A DNA stretch of 64,000 nucleotides from Affinundibacterium flavidum (GTDB lineage Bacteria; Pseudomonadota; Gammaproteobacteria; Burkholderiales; Burkholderiaceae_D): the NCBI RefSeq assembly GCF_014284175.1, contig NZ_JACOGA010000002.1, positions 186,001-250,000 on the forward strand, read 5' to 3'. The notes beneath the pieces were generated by a model, which saw only the letters and a list, made by a program, of their open reading frames with translations, was not told the DNA's origin and ran no database searches. Each line of letters opens with the position of its first letter. Position 1 is the first letter of the stretch. The position numbers and the translations under genes were made by a program. This document shows, piece by piece, positions 45,701 through 54,825 of this stretch.

Positions 45701-46700
45701 GACGACCTCGTGTTCTGAATTGATCAAACATTACCGCTGCCAACAAAATCAGGCCGCGCATTAAATATTGGTAAAAGGTATCCACATCTTTTAAGTTCAT
45801 CACATTTTCGACCGTGCCCATAATTAAGACGCCGATCAGCACCCCAGAAATTTTTGCCTTGCCGCCTTGCAGCGAGACGCCACCCAAGACGCAAGCAGAG
45901 ATCACATCAAGTTCAAATCCTTGCGCTGCGTTGGGCTGACCACTGGTAATCCGCGAAGCTAAAATCAAACCCGCGATGGCAGTCACCACACCTTGTATCA
46001 AAAAAATCCAGACACGTAATGCCCGCACTTTGACGCCCGCCAATTCAGCCGCTTCGGGATTACCGCCTATCGCCAAAGTATTCCGCCCGAACACGGTGTG
46101 ATTTAACAAGACGCCAAAAATGAGAAAACAAATCGCCAAGACGATGACAGGCATAGGTAAGCCCGCAACTCGTGCATCACCAAAGCTCATGAAACTTTCA
46201 TTCGAGATCCCGACTGCCTGACCGTTCGACACAATAAAAGCCAGACCACGCACCATCAGCATGGTCGCCAAAGTCGCGATCAGGGCATTCACGCGCAAAT
46301 AGGCAATCAAGACGCCATTCCCAGCACCGATCAAAGCGCCTGCCAATACGGCAGCACTGATCGCCAACGCGACGCTATCGCTGCGCTCCAAAACCAGTGC
46401 ACCAAGGACGCCAGCGAAAGCAATGGTGGAACCCACCGACAAATCAAAATCACGTGATGCCAGGCACATCATCATGGTGCACGCGACCATGCCGATTTGC
46501 GAGACCGACAACATCAAGCCTATCAGGTTGGTGCTGGAGAAAAAATTTTCTACTGTGAGGGATAAGACAGCGAACAAGATCAGATAGGCGAGTGGCATGC
46601 CTTGCTTCGCGAGTAGGCTGATGAAGGGATTTGGTTTGCTAATTAGTTTGCTGATTTTTGTGCTTGTTTGCACTGTGCTTGCTTGGTTCTGGGGTGACAT
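45693..46700 (-). CDS. araH: Sugar ABC transporter permease, AraH type
   Basis: A 335-residue inner-membrane permease of the RbsC/AraH/XylH family, with about eight to ten hydrophobic helices. It shows LTVENFFSSTNLIGLMLSVS, DFDLSVGSTIAFAGV (family motif), GAGNGVLIAYLRVNALIATLA, AIGGNPEAAELAG and VISACVLGGVSLQGG. It forms the channel with AraG. The N-terminal 30 residues are polar. It is separated from araG by 464 bp of repeats instead of a few bases, which is odd for an operon of this kind. Confidence 0.88.
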   Translation of the reverse strand: MSPQNQASTVQTSTKISKLISKPNPFISLLAKQGMPLAYLILFAVLSLTVENFFSSTNLIGLMLSVSQIGMVACTMMMCLASRDFDLSVGSTIAFAGVLGALVLERSDSVALAISAAVLAGALIGAGNGVLIAYLRVNALIATLATMLMVRGLAFIVSNGQAVGISNESFMSFGDARVAGLPMPVIVLAICFLIFGVLLNHTVFGRNTLAIGGNPEAAELAGVKVRALRVWIFLIQGVVTAIAGLILASRITSGQPNAAQGFELDVISACVLGGVSLQGGKAKISGVLIGVLIMGTVENVMNLKDVDTFYQYLMRGLILLAAVMFDQFRTRGRHG

Positions 46701-46851
46701 TTTTTCTTACTCCGAAATTTTTTCTTTTACTTTATATTTTTTGCTGACAATTTCTATTAATCGTTTTACTGAACTTGGCCTCACTGTTATCCGGGATTAA
46801 TTTCTTAACAGTACTGCAAATTGATTCCCACCCTTTCATCTTCAATGCGTC

Positions 46852-46867
46852 AGTATCTACACAAGTC
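46852..46867. repeat. Single-end remnant of the MITE
   Basis: GTATCTACACAAGTCG matches the inverse of the right end of the 189-bp MITE (CGACTTGTGTAGATAC), but no partner end is found within the gap. Probably a solo or deleted copy. Confidence 0.5.
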
Positions 46868-46882
46868 GGTCCACCACTAAAA

Positions 46883-47004
46883 GTCCCCCTCCCTTTCAAG
46901 GGGAGGGTTAGGGTGGGGATGGGTTATAGGGATGCAATCTGCAATTTCTATTGCACGACTAAAACCCATCCCCATCCCAACCTTCCCCTTGAAGGGGAAG
47001 GGGC
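46883..47004. repeat. Two opposed CCCTTGAAGGGG-type hairpin repeats in the araG-araH gap
   Basis: 46883-46926 reads CCCTCCCTTTCAAGGGGAGG then GGTGGGGATGGG. 46963-47004 reads ACCCATCCCCATCCC then CCCCTTGAAGGGG. They are head-to-head copies that can pair with each other, so this stretch of any araG-araH transcript would fold strongly. With the MITE remnant they account for most of 46701-47164. Confidence 0.75.
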
Positions 47005-47164
47005 TAAAAGCACAAATTCCGACCATTAAAGCTAAAGTTGATTCCTAAGGGAGAGGAAATTTTATACACATCTCAACTTACCCAGTAAGACCCAGATCAA
47101 TCCAGTTTTCGTGCCTTTTTCTTTCCAATCGAATAGTTAAGCATCTATTTCTATTCACCATTCA

Positions 47165-48670
47165 TCAATCAGGCAATGCCAATTTCAATACCGCAGCTTC
47201 ATTCGCTTCTTCGCGTCTTAATTCACCACTAATCTGACCATCGCGCATGACCATGATGCGGTCTGAGATGCCTAGGATTTCGGGTAGCTCGCTGGAAATC
47301 ACAATCACACAACAGCCCGTTTTTGCCACCTCATAAATGATGCGATAGATTTCATTTTTTGCGCCTACATCGATGCCGCGAGTGGGTTCGTCCAATATCA
47401 CCACTTTTAAATTCTCTTGCGCCAGCCAGCGTGCCAGAATCACTTTTTGCTGATTGCCACCGGATAAATTCGCTATCGTTTGTTCGCGTGAAGGTGTTTT
47501 TATATTGAGTTTTTGTATGAACTGATCAGCCAATTGTGCTTCTTCTGCATGACGCAAAAACAGCCCTGCAATTAAGTTGCCGCGGCGATTGGCGATATTG
47601 ATATTTTCTGCGACCGATGCCTGCGCCAAGATACCTTGTTCTTTTCTATCTTCAGGACATAAGACGATCCCAGAAGTAATTGCCTTGCTCACTATCATCG
47701 GCGCCAGCTCTTTACCATCGAGATAGATACTGGCACCAGCAGCGGCACTATCTATGCCATACAGCAGGCGCATCAATTCAGTACGGCCTGCGCCCACCAA
47801 GCCGAAGAAACCCAAGATTTCGCCAGAACGCACAAAAAAACTTTGCGGATTTTGATCTGATCTTGCAGCAGATTTGGCAACTAGGTTCGTCACCTGCAGA
47901 CGCGTAGCGCCAACCTGACGTGTTTGATAATCATAAATATCACTGAGCTCGCGTCCGACCATATCGCTGATTAGAGTATCTTGCGCCACTGCTGCCATCT
48001 GTGCGTGCGTAGCGACTTTTTTTCCGTCCCGAAAAATCGTGCAAGCGTCGCATAAGGCATACAACTCTTCCAGCCTGTGCGAGATATAAATAATCGTACG
48101 CCCTTGCTCACGTAAGTCACGAATGATGCGAAATAAAATCTCGGTCTCACGATGCGACAAACTACTGGTCGGTTCATCAAATGCAATGATCTGCGCATCT
48201 TGCATCAAGGCTTTGCAAATTTCCACCATCTGTCTCTGCGCAATCGACAGATTCACTAACAATTGATCGGGATCGAGTTCTACGCCCAGTGCTTGCAGAC
48301 GTTCGCTAACCAATTTGCGTGCGGCAGTTTTGTCGACGAAACCAAAACGGCGCGGCAAACGGCCTAGTAAAATATTTTCTGTGACGGTCAATTCCGGCAC
48401 GTATTGCAATTCTTGGTGTATCACCGCCACGCCGGCGGCAATCGCATCACCCGCACTGTGAAATGCCTGCGCCTGACCAGCGATCCGCAAACATCCATGA
48501 TCCGGCTTATATTGGCCGCCAAGGATCTTCAATAAGGTCGATTTACCCGCACCGTTTTCACCCAGCAAGCCATGCACACGGCCAGCCTGTGCGCTAAAGC
48601 TGACTTGATTCAGCGCCGTCACTCCGGGAAAAAATTTGGAGACTTGCTCAAATTCTAAATACGCAGACAT
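47165..48670 (-). CDS. araG: Sugar ABC transporter ATP-binding protein, AraG type
   Basis: A 501-residue protein with two ABC domains. Domain 1: Walker [20 protein letters not shown], signature [13 protein letters not shown], Walker [13 protein letters not shown]-loop ISHRLEEL. Domain 2 has a degenerate P-loop ([19 protein letters not shown], usual for this family), signature [16 protein letters not shown] and [16 protein letters not shown]. It powers sugar uptake with AraH. It follows the binding-protein gene by 13 nt. Confidence 0.92.
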   Translation of the reverse strand: MSAYLEFEQVSKFFPGVTALNQVSFSAQAGRVHGLLGENGAGKSTLLKILGGQYKPDHGCLRIAGQAQAFHSAGDAIAAGVAVIHQELQYVPELTVTENILLGRLPRRFGFVDKTAARKLVSERLQALGVELDPDQLLVNLSIAQRQMVEICKALMQDAQIIAFDEPTSSLSHRETEILFRIIRDLREQGRTIIYISHRLEELYALCDACTIFRDGKKVATHAQMAAVAQDTLISDMVGRELSDIYDYQTRQVGATRLQVTNLVAKSAARSDQNPQSFFVRSGEILGFFGLVGAGRTELMRLLYGIDSAAAGASIYLDGKELAPMIVSKAITSGIVLCPEDRKEQGILAQASVAENINIANRRGNLIAGLFLRHAEEAQLADQFIQKLNIKTPSREQTIANLSGGNQQKVILARWLAQENLKVVILDEPTRGIDVGAKNEIYRIIYEVAKTGCCVIVISSELPEILGISDRIMVMRDGQISGELRREEANEAAVLKLALPD

Positions 48671-48683
48671 CGAACATCACACC

Positions 48684-49715
48684 TTATAAGCCAAACTGTT
48701 TGCGCACATCATGTTGATTACTACGCGTCATCAAAGTGCCACTAGTCAAAGTTAATGCCGGTGGCTGACGGTTGCTGCTGATCCATTCATACATCATCAT
48801 GCTGGTTTCATAGCCATGACGTTTGGGGCTGATTAATACGCTGCCGAAAAAACCCGTCTGCTTTGGTTTGGCGAATTCATTTAAAGCACTCTTACTACCA
48901 CCGATGCCAATTGCCAGCATAGATTCTTGCGTGAATTTCCGCGCTTCTGCGGCACGCACTGCACCGAGTACCGCCTCGTCATTCATGCCGAAAATAATCC
49001 AGTGTTTAAAACCACTTTGCTTGGTGAGTACAATGTTCGCGGCGTTGTAGGCACTTTCGGTATCGCTTTTGACCAGATTCGCATCGATCAGATTCGTGAC
49101 CGGGAATCCACCCGCTTTCAAAGCATCCACAGCGCCCATAGTACGCTCGCGTGCAGTTGGTAATTGGTCGTACGCTATTCGCATTGCGCCAACTTCTTGC
49201 ATCTTCCAACCGCGTGCTTTGATTTCTGCCAGCAGGCTAGCGCCAACTTGTTTGCCGATTTCGTAAGCAGAAATCCCCATGTACGGAATGCTGGCAATCA
49301 CTTGGCCTTTGCCGTCTTGCAATTGATCATCGACTGAAAATACTTTGAGCTGATGACGTTTCGCTGCGCGCTCAATCGCACTACCAAGTTTGACATCCGG
49401 CGCACAGACGATAAATCCTTGCGCTTTTTGTGCACCCAGATTATCAATCGCCGCCATCAATTTCTCACCATTCGGCACGCCAATTTTCACCAGCGTAAAA
49501 CCTTTTTCACGCGCTGCTTGTTCAGCATATTTCCATTCATCTTGAAACCAGGGCTCTTCTGCTTGTTTGACCAGAAAGCCGATTTTTATCGGATCTGCTG
49601 CAAATGCAGATGCACCACAAAATAAAGAAGCCAGGCTTAAGCCGGCTAATTGCAAAGTGCTACGGCGTTTTTGATTTAAGGTATAACTTGGCTGATTTTT
49701 TAACTTGGCTTTCAT
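48684..49715 (-). CDS. araF: Periplasmic sugar-binding protein, AraF type
   Basis: About 343 residues with a signal peptide (RRSTLQLAGLSLASLFCGAS AFA-A). Closely follows E. coli AraF: IKIGFLVKQAEEPWFQDEWK, VPNGEKLMAAIDNL, KLGSAIERA, VDDQL, GMNDEAVLGAVRA and IGIGGSKSAL. AraF-type proteins bind L-arabinose and D-galactose; the surrounding galactonate genes favour galactose here. GGAG lies 6 nt before the ATG at 49715 (it touches the ATG at 49721). First of the transporter genes, 50 nt after the lactonase gene. Confidence 0.9.
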   Translation of the reverse strand: MKAKLKNQPSYTLNQKRRSTLQLAGLSLASLFCGASAFAADPIKIGFLVKQAEEPWFQDEWKYAEQAAREKGFTLVKIGVPNGEKLMAAIDNLGAQKAQGFIVCAPDVKLGSAIERAAKRHQLKVFSVDDQLQDGKGQVIASIPYMGISAYEIGKQVGASLLAEIKARGWKMQEVGAMRIAYDQLPTARERTMGAVDALKAGGFPVTNLIDANLVKSDTESAYNAANIVLTKQSGFKHWIIFGMNDEAVLGAVRAAEARKFTQESMLAIGIGGSKSALNEFAKPKQTGFFGSVLISPKRHGYETSMMMYEWISSNRQPPALTLTSGTLMTRSNQHDVRKQFGL

Positions 49716-49771
49716 TTTCATCTCCGTATTTTTCTATTTATTTTCTTATTTATTTTTCTATTTATCGTGAC

Positions 49772-50692
49772 TCAATCATCTAAATCATTCAGCGGGTTAT
49801 GCGCAACATCATTAAACAAAGTATCTGTCACACCCCGCACATCCGACAAGCGTAGGCCAAACAAACCTCCCGCTTCAGGCATTTGTAGCAATTCGGTCGC
49901 CGTCATATCTTTACGCGAACTAGTCAGCACTAATTGATTCAATTCTGCAGAGCCAAAGGCCGGACAGGTAGGATTCTTGGCTGGTAGCTTGACGATTTGC
50001 AGTACACGTCCATCCGCTGCATATTGCACTACCCGACTCGCGCCCCATTGTGCATTCCACAAACAGCCTTGTTCGTCGATCACAGAACCATCGGGATAGG
50101 CATGTTTTTCGGTCTCAACAAACAGGCGAATATTACTAACATTCGCACTCGCCGCATCGTAATCACATTGCAAAATACGCTGGCTGACGGTATCGCAAAA
50201 ATACATGGTCTTGCCATCCAAACTAAAACAAATACTATTCGCGATGGCCACTGCTGGCAGGTCTACCTGACGCAAACCATGCTGCATCGAATATTGATAG
50301 AAATGTCCTATTCCCTCCCGCTTTGGGGACTGATCTATGCTACCAAATACATAGTTACCGACACGGTCTGTACGTCCATCATTAACCCGGGTACTCGGCA
50401 AATCGATTTCTATTTGCACTAGTGGTTCTATCTGGCGTGTATTAATATCGAACAGTGCCAGACTCTTCGTCATGCCCAACAAAATTTTTCCTGATTGACA
50501 CAACACGAAGGAACCAACGCGATCAGGCGTGCTGTACATCGTCGGCGCAACATAGCTTTCGCGCCAGCGATAAATGGCGCTGGCTTCTATATCAGTCCAC
50601 CACCAGCATTGGCGTTGACTATCCCACAACAAGCTTTCTCCTAAAGTTGCTTGTTGCGCTAACAGACATGACATAAACTGCGTCGAATTCAT
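49772..50692 (-). CDS. SMP-30/gluconolactonase-family sugar lactonase
   Basis: A 306-residue six-bladed beta-propeller lactonase: LGESLLWDSQRQCWWWTDIE (first metal Glu), RVNDGRTDRVGNYVFGSID (Asn/Asp), ANSICFSLDGKTMYFCDTVS (catalytic Asn/Asp) and YPDGSVIDEQGCLWNAQWGA. It would open galactono-lactone to galactonate. Its ATG overlaps the aldolase stop by one base (TGATG), so the two are translationally coupled. Confidence 0.88.
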   Translation of the reverse strand: MNSTQFMSCLLAQQATLGESLLWDSQRQCWWWTDIEASAIYRWRESYVAPTMYSTPDRVGSFVLCQSGKILLGMTKSLALFDINTRQIEPLVQIEIDLPSTRVNDGRTDRVGNYVFGSIDQSPKREGIGHFYQYSMQHGLRQVDLPAVAIANSICFSLDGKTMYFCDTVSQRILQCDYDAASANVSNIRLFVETEKHAYPDGSVIDEQGCLWNAQWGASRVVQYAADGRVLQIVKLPAKNPTCPAFGSAELNQLVLTSSRKDMTATELLQMPEAGGLFGLRLSDVRGVTDTLFNDVAHNPLNDLDD

Positions 50693-51405
50693 CAGATTTC
50701 AATCTCAAAAAAATGTTCTGATTTTGGCATATCAGCATTAGATATTGGCACTTTTTTTCCGACAGTCTGACAAGCACTATGCCAAGCCTGTATCAAGCCT
50801 GCCGCCCTGTTCTCGACCTCGACGAGCGACATGCCTGCACTGTACAAACTACCACCTAAACCAAAGCCACTAGCACCTGCCTGCAAATAGGCGTCCATAT
50901 TATCCAAACCTATGCCGCCGACTGGAAACAGATACGGTGTTGACGACAATACAGTACGCATTGCTTTTAGCACCGGAGCACTGATCAATTCTGCCGGATA
51001 CAATTTCAAGGCATCGGCACCTGCTTGCAAAGCGGCAAACGCTTCTGTCACCGAACTCACGCCGGGAATACAAATCATGTCTGCGGCTTTAGCCGCGCGC
51101 ACTATCTCCAAATCGACATGCGGCATTACCACTAGATTGGCCTGCAAATCGCGCAGATGAAACACATCGCGCAATTGTGTTACGGTACCAGCGCCAAACA
51201 AGGCATCAGCAGGCAGACAATCACGCAAAATCGCAATCGACCGCAAAGCCTCGGGCGAAGTCAAAGGGACTTCAATCAAACGAAATCCTTGACGATACAA
51301 GCTGAGCGCGACACTCTCGACTTCTGCCGGACGTATGCCGCGTAAAATTGCAATTAATGGCAAGTGCTTGACAGCGGTTTGCAGATGCAAGGATGTAGAT
51401 CTCAT
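50692..51405 (-). CDS. dgoA: 2-dehydro-3-deoxy-6-phosphogalactonate aldolase
   Basis: A 237-residue class I KDPG/KDPGal aldolase: LIAILRGIRPAEVESVALSL, IEVPLTSPEA (Glu), LFGAGTVTQL, MICIPGVSSVTEAFAALQAG, and LKLYPAEL with the Schiff-base Lys. It cleaves KDPGal to pyruvate and glyceraldehyde-3-phosphate. It overlaps the preceding kinase gene by 4 nt (ATGA). Confidence 0.92.
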   Translation of the reverse strand: MRSTSLHLQTAVKHLPLIAILRGIRPAEVESVALSLYRQGFRLIEVPLTSPEALRSIAILRDCLPADALFGAGTVTQLRDVFHLRDLQANLVVMPHVDLEIVRAAKAADMICIPGVSSVTEAFAALQAGADALKLYPAELISAPVLKAMRTVLSSTPYLFPVGGIGLDNMDAYLQAGASGFGLGGSLYSAGMSLVEVENRAAGLIQAWHSACQTVGKKVPISNADMPKSEHFFEIEI

Positions 51406-52409
51406 ACATTCACCTTATGTGCAAGCTTGGTCGCATGGACACCAGCAGTGGCACGCTCTATCGCCCATAAGCCTACTGGTGCCGTATTCGACAAGATGCT
51501 TGCATTGAGTACGCCGCAGTGCGACAGCGCCTGCGCATAGTGAGCACACAAACTAGGATCACCAACTAAAATCAAAGGCGCTTGCTCCAAACCTGCGGCT
51601 AAGCGCCAACCCAGACCCGCCTGAATTTCATGCCCTATCAACAAACCGGATAAGTAATCCGCCAGTGATGAAGGTGGCATCATTTCCATTAAACCTAAAG
51701 TGCGAACTGCAAACAATTGATGTGCAAACCCCAGGTACATGCCTTGCCGCGCATCTTCAACCCCTCGCAAAAAGGCAATCGGATCAAGTTCATTTTGCTG
51801 ACTAGGCATCAAACGCCCCAACACTGAATGCTGGCGCAAAATCGCAAACAACTCGCCAGTCATGTGGGTTGCAAATGCAGTCACTTTGCCTTGTTCTATC
51901 TGTACCCATTTTGAATGGGTGCCTGGCAAAATAATGCAAGAGCGTTGACTCGCTTCGGGGCGCAGGCTCAAGACCCCGGCAATTTGTGTCTCTTCACCGC
52001 GCATCACATCGGGTACACCATTCGCCGGACGGTAAGCCATGCCCGGCACGATATCAAAGCGGCGCTGATCCACTCCTTTTACAGACATCACACGTGCCGC
52101 AATTGCATTCACATCCGATGGGCAAGCCACATACGGCACTTCCAACCAACCGTGTTTGCTACCGACCATGCCGCATGCCAGCACTTTGATATCTGGATAT
52201 TCTTGCAGCCAATCGCCCGCCAGTTGCTCCAAGCTTTGCTCATAAGCCCAGGCTGAGCCGTTCATACTAGAACTCCCTTGTGCACTGGTACGAGTTGCCA
52301 GCACTTCGCCATAACTACCTATAAGAAATACCCGCAAACAGGTACTACCCCAATCGACGCCAATCAGATGCGGATCAAGCGTCACTATTTCTTTATTAAT
52401 GGCTACCAT
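51402..52409 (-). CDS. dgoK: 2-dehydro-3-deoxygalactonokinase
   Basis: A 335-residue Dgo[21 protein letters not shown] (phosphate-binding ASKHA-type start), [47 protein letters not shown] and GLWAIERAT. It phosphorylates KDGal at position 6 with ATP. Overlaps dgoD by 7 nt (ATGGTAG), so the four catabolic genes form one tightly coupled unit. Confidence 0.92.
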   Translation of the reverse strand: MVAINKEIVTLDPHLIGVDWGSTCLRVFLIGSYGEVLATRTSAQGSSSMNGSAWAYEQSLEQLAGDWLQEYPDIKVLACGMVGSKHGWLEVPYVACPSDVNAIAARVMSVKGVDQRRFDIVPGMAYRPANGVPDVMRGEETQIAGVLSLRPEASQRSCIILPGTHSKWVQIEQGKVTAFATHMTGELFAILRQHSVLGRLMPSQQNELDPIAFLRGVEDARQGMYLGFAHQLFAVRTLGLMEMMPPSSLADYLSGLLIGHEIQAGLGWRLAAGLEQAPLILVGDPSLCAHYAQALSHCGVLNASILSNTAPVGLWAIERATAGVHATKLAHKVNV

Positions 52410-53551
52410 TCTGCAATACTCCCATCAGCGTGACGCCAGACTGGATTACGCCAGTCTGCTGCATTTTTACTCGCTTCAATCACACGCTGTTCGTCAACTT
52501 CTACACCCAGACCTGGCTTAGTGAAGGGTTTGATATACCCATTTTCTAAGGCAAAATCTTCGCGATTCACAACATAATCGAGCAACTCTGCGCCTTGGTT
52601 GTAATGGATGCCCATGCTCTGTTCTTGCAGTACCGCGTTATGCGATACAAAATCAACCTGCAAGCATGAGGCCAAGGCCACAGGTCCTAGAGGGCAATGC
52701 GGTGCTAAGGCAATATCGTAAGCTTCCGCCATCGCGGCGATTTTGACGCATTCTGTAATGCCGCCTGCATGCGATAAATCTGGCTGTACTATCGACAAAC
52801 CGCCTTGTTCAAACACACGCTTAAATTCATAACGTGAATACATACGTTCACCAGCAGCCAAAGGAATACAGGTGCTATTCGCTAAGCGCGGATAATATTC
52901 AGCGTTCTCGGCTAACACCGGTTCCTCAACAAACAAGGGGCGATAAGGCTCTAATTCACGCAACAAGACTTTGGCCATAGGCGCACTAACGCGCCCATGA
53001 AAATCCAAACCAAATTCAATTTCATTTCCAAAAGCAGCGCGGATCTCCGCGACACGACCCACCGCGGCATCAATGGCAATCGAGCTATCAATCATCGCTA
53101 ACTCTTCGGTGCCATTCATCTTAAAAGTATCGAAACCGAGCTCACGTAATTTACGTATGCTTGCGATTACATCAGCCGGACGATCACCACCAACCCAGCT
53201 ATACGTTTTCATCTTATCGCGCACCAAGCCACCAAGTAATTCATACACTGGCACGCCCAAGGCCTTGCCTTTAATATCCCACAGCGCTTGATCAATACCA
53301 GCAATCGCACTCATCAAAATCGCACCACCACGATAAAAGCCACCGCGATACATTTCTTGCCAAAGGTCGTTAATACGCGAAGGATCTTTACCAATCAAAT
53401 TCGGCGCAAATTCCTGCACTGCAGTTTCAACTGTGCGGGCACGACCTTCAATTACAGGCTCACCCCAACCGGTAATGCCCACATCGGTTTCAATTTTCAA
53501 CAGCATCCAACGCGGTGGAATGCGATAAGTCGTCAGTTTTGTAATCTGCAT
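52403..53551 (-). CDS. dgoD: D-galactonate dehydratase
   Basis: A 382-residue enolase-superfamily enzyme of the same length as E. coli DgoD. It shows [46 protein letters not shown] (metal Asp and general base His), FVEEPV (metal Glu), [13 protein letters not shown] (metal Glu), [12 protein letters not shown] and [12 protein letters not shown] (second catalytic His). Converts galactonate to KDGal. First gene of the operon; the 52-bp element at 53617-53668 lies 66 nt upstream. Confidence 0.95.
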   Translation of the reverse strand: MQITKLTTYRIPPRWMLLKIETDVGITGWGEPVIEGRARTVETAVQEFAPNLIGKDPSRINDLWQEMYRGGFYRGGAILMSAIAGIDQALWDIKGKALGVPVYELLGGLVRDKMKTYSWVGGDRPADVIASIRKLRELGFDTFKMNGTEELAMIDSSIAIDAAVGRVAEIRAAFGNEIEFGLDFHGRVSAPMAKVLLRELEPYRPLFVEEPVLAENAEYYPRLANSTCIPLAAGERMYSRYEFKRVFEQGGLSIVQPDLSHAGGITECVKIAAMAEAYDIALAPHCPLGPVALASCLQVDFVSHNAVLQEQSMGIHYNQGAELLDYVVNREDFALENGYIKPFTKPGLGVEVDEQRVIEASKNAADWRNPVWRHADGSIAEW

Positions 53552-53616
53552 AAGGCGTCTATAAAGCGTAGATAAAGCGGAATCGAGAAAAGAATAAACC
53601 GCAGTGTAGAACCTAG

Positions 53617-53668
53617 AGCTAGATCATAAATATGAATTATATTACTCTAGATATATTAATTTGGAATA
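53617..53668 (-). promoter_or_regulatory. Conserved 52-bp upstream element, dgoD copy
   Basis: AGCTAGATC, TATGAATTA and TGGAATA occupy the same relative positions as in the GH27 copy (32588-32639); TATGAAT, the central TAT and TGGAATA also match the TonB-receptor copy. On the gene's strand TAATAT follows, a possible -10. Likely the operon promoter with a regulator site. Confidence 0.6.
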
Positions 53669-53802
53669 CATAGCGTGCGCAGAGATAAGGATCAGAAAAT
53701 AGAAGGAAAAAAGAGACGGAATTTCTAAAATACAATTCTTTGTTTGAAAGAATTTTTTCAGGGAGCGGGGGTAGATAGGATTGCTGAAGTAATGTTTAAG
53801 GT

Positions 53803-53840
53803 TCCCTCTCCCGCGAGCGGGAGAGGGTTAGGGTGAGGGA
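53803..53840. repeat. Hairpin repeat, CCCTCTCCCGC type
   Basis: TTCCCTCTCCCGCGAGCGGG then AGAGGGTTAGGGTGAGGG. One of two copies in the 53552-54086 gap, which otherwise holds only the dgoD upstream element. Confidence 0.8.
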
Positions 53841-54007
53841 AATTCAGCAACGGCAATATTAGTAGTGAAACCACAAAATTAATTACAGATTCACTCCCAA
53901 AATTGTGAGTCTAATAATGCAAAGCAGACCTGAAAAAATCATAGGGACAGAAATTTCGCAATTTCTTTCTTGATTTATGCCTTTGTAAGACTTTGCAGAT
54001 ACTGAAC

Positions 54008-54048
54008 CACCCTCACCCTAGCCCTCTCCCGCCTGCGAGAGAGGGGAC
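54008..54048. repeat. Hairpin repeat, CCCTCTCCCGC type, slightly decayed
   Basis: CACCCTCACCCTAGCCCTCT then CCCGCCTGCGAGAGAGGGG; one arm has changed, so pairing is weaker than in the other copies. Confidence 0.75.
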
Positions 54049-54086
54049 ATGTGGATCCGCAGCTTACTGAGCGTTATCAACGCTAA

Positions 54087-54629
54087 TCATGTAATCAACT
54101 TATCCGCAAACGCCTTACGCGCCTTAGCCACTTTCGGTGCCACCACAAACGAGCAATAGCCTTGCTGCGGATGCTGGCGGAAATAGTTTTGATGATATGC
54201 CTCTGCCAGGTAGAACTGCGGTGCAAGACTTAGCTCGGTAACGATGGGATCGTCCCAAACGCTGCGCATTTTTTGCATGACTTCTTGCGCGATTTTTTTC
54301 TGTTCTTGATCATGGTAATAAATCACCGAACGATATTGCGTACCTTGATCAGCGCCCTGACGATTGAGCGTGGTCGGGTCATGGATAATGAAGAAAATTT
54401 CCAGAATGTCGGCATAGCTAATCGAGGACGGGTCAAAGCGCAAACGCACGACTTCGGCATGCCCAGTCGTTCCTGTGCAAATTTGCTCATAAGTCGGATT
54501 ATGAATTTGACCACCGCAATAGCCAGATTCCACACTGCTGATGCCACGAATCTGTTGGAAAACTGCCTCGGTACACCAAAAACATCCACCACCTAAAGTG
54601 GCAACTTGTTCAATTTGCATATTCATCAT
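54087..54629 (-). CDS. msrA: Peptide methionine sulfoxide reductase MsrA
   Basis: A 180-residue MsrA. TLGGGCFWCTEAVFQQIRGI carries the catalytic Cys in GCFWC, followed by VESGYCGGQIHNPTYEQICT, GHAEVVRLRFDP, QGTQYRSVIYYHD and the C-terminal AEAYHQNYFRQHPQQGYC with the resolving Cys. It reduces the S-epimer of methionine sulfoxide in damaged proteins using thioredoxin. GGAG lies just upstream. It is cytoplasmic (no signal peptide) and transcribed alone. Confidence 0.95.
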   Translation of the reverse strand: MMNMQIEQVATLGGGCFWCTEAVFQQIRGISSVESGYCGGQIHNPTYEQICTGTTGHAEVVRLRFDPSSISYADILEIFFIIHDPTTLNRQGADQGTQYRSVIYYHDQEQKKIAQEVMQKMRSVWDDPIVTELSLAPQFYLAEAYHQNYFRQHPQQGYCSFVVAPKVAKARKAFADKLIT

Positions 54630-54825
54630 TTCTCTCCAAACTAGTCAAAATCAGGGTTTTGTCTACTTTTAGTCTATTTTTAACGCACATTCTTACACTA
54701 TTTGCCTTAAAGGAAATATTACGATACTTTTTTCACTTTCAAAGACAAAAAAGAACTGCAAGATAAGCACCTAAAAGTAAATTTCTAACAATACTAAACC
54801 ACTGCCCAAGCGGGTAAAATGCGGC

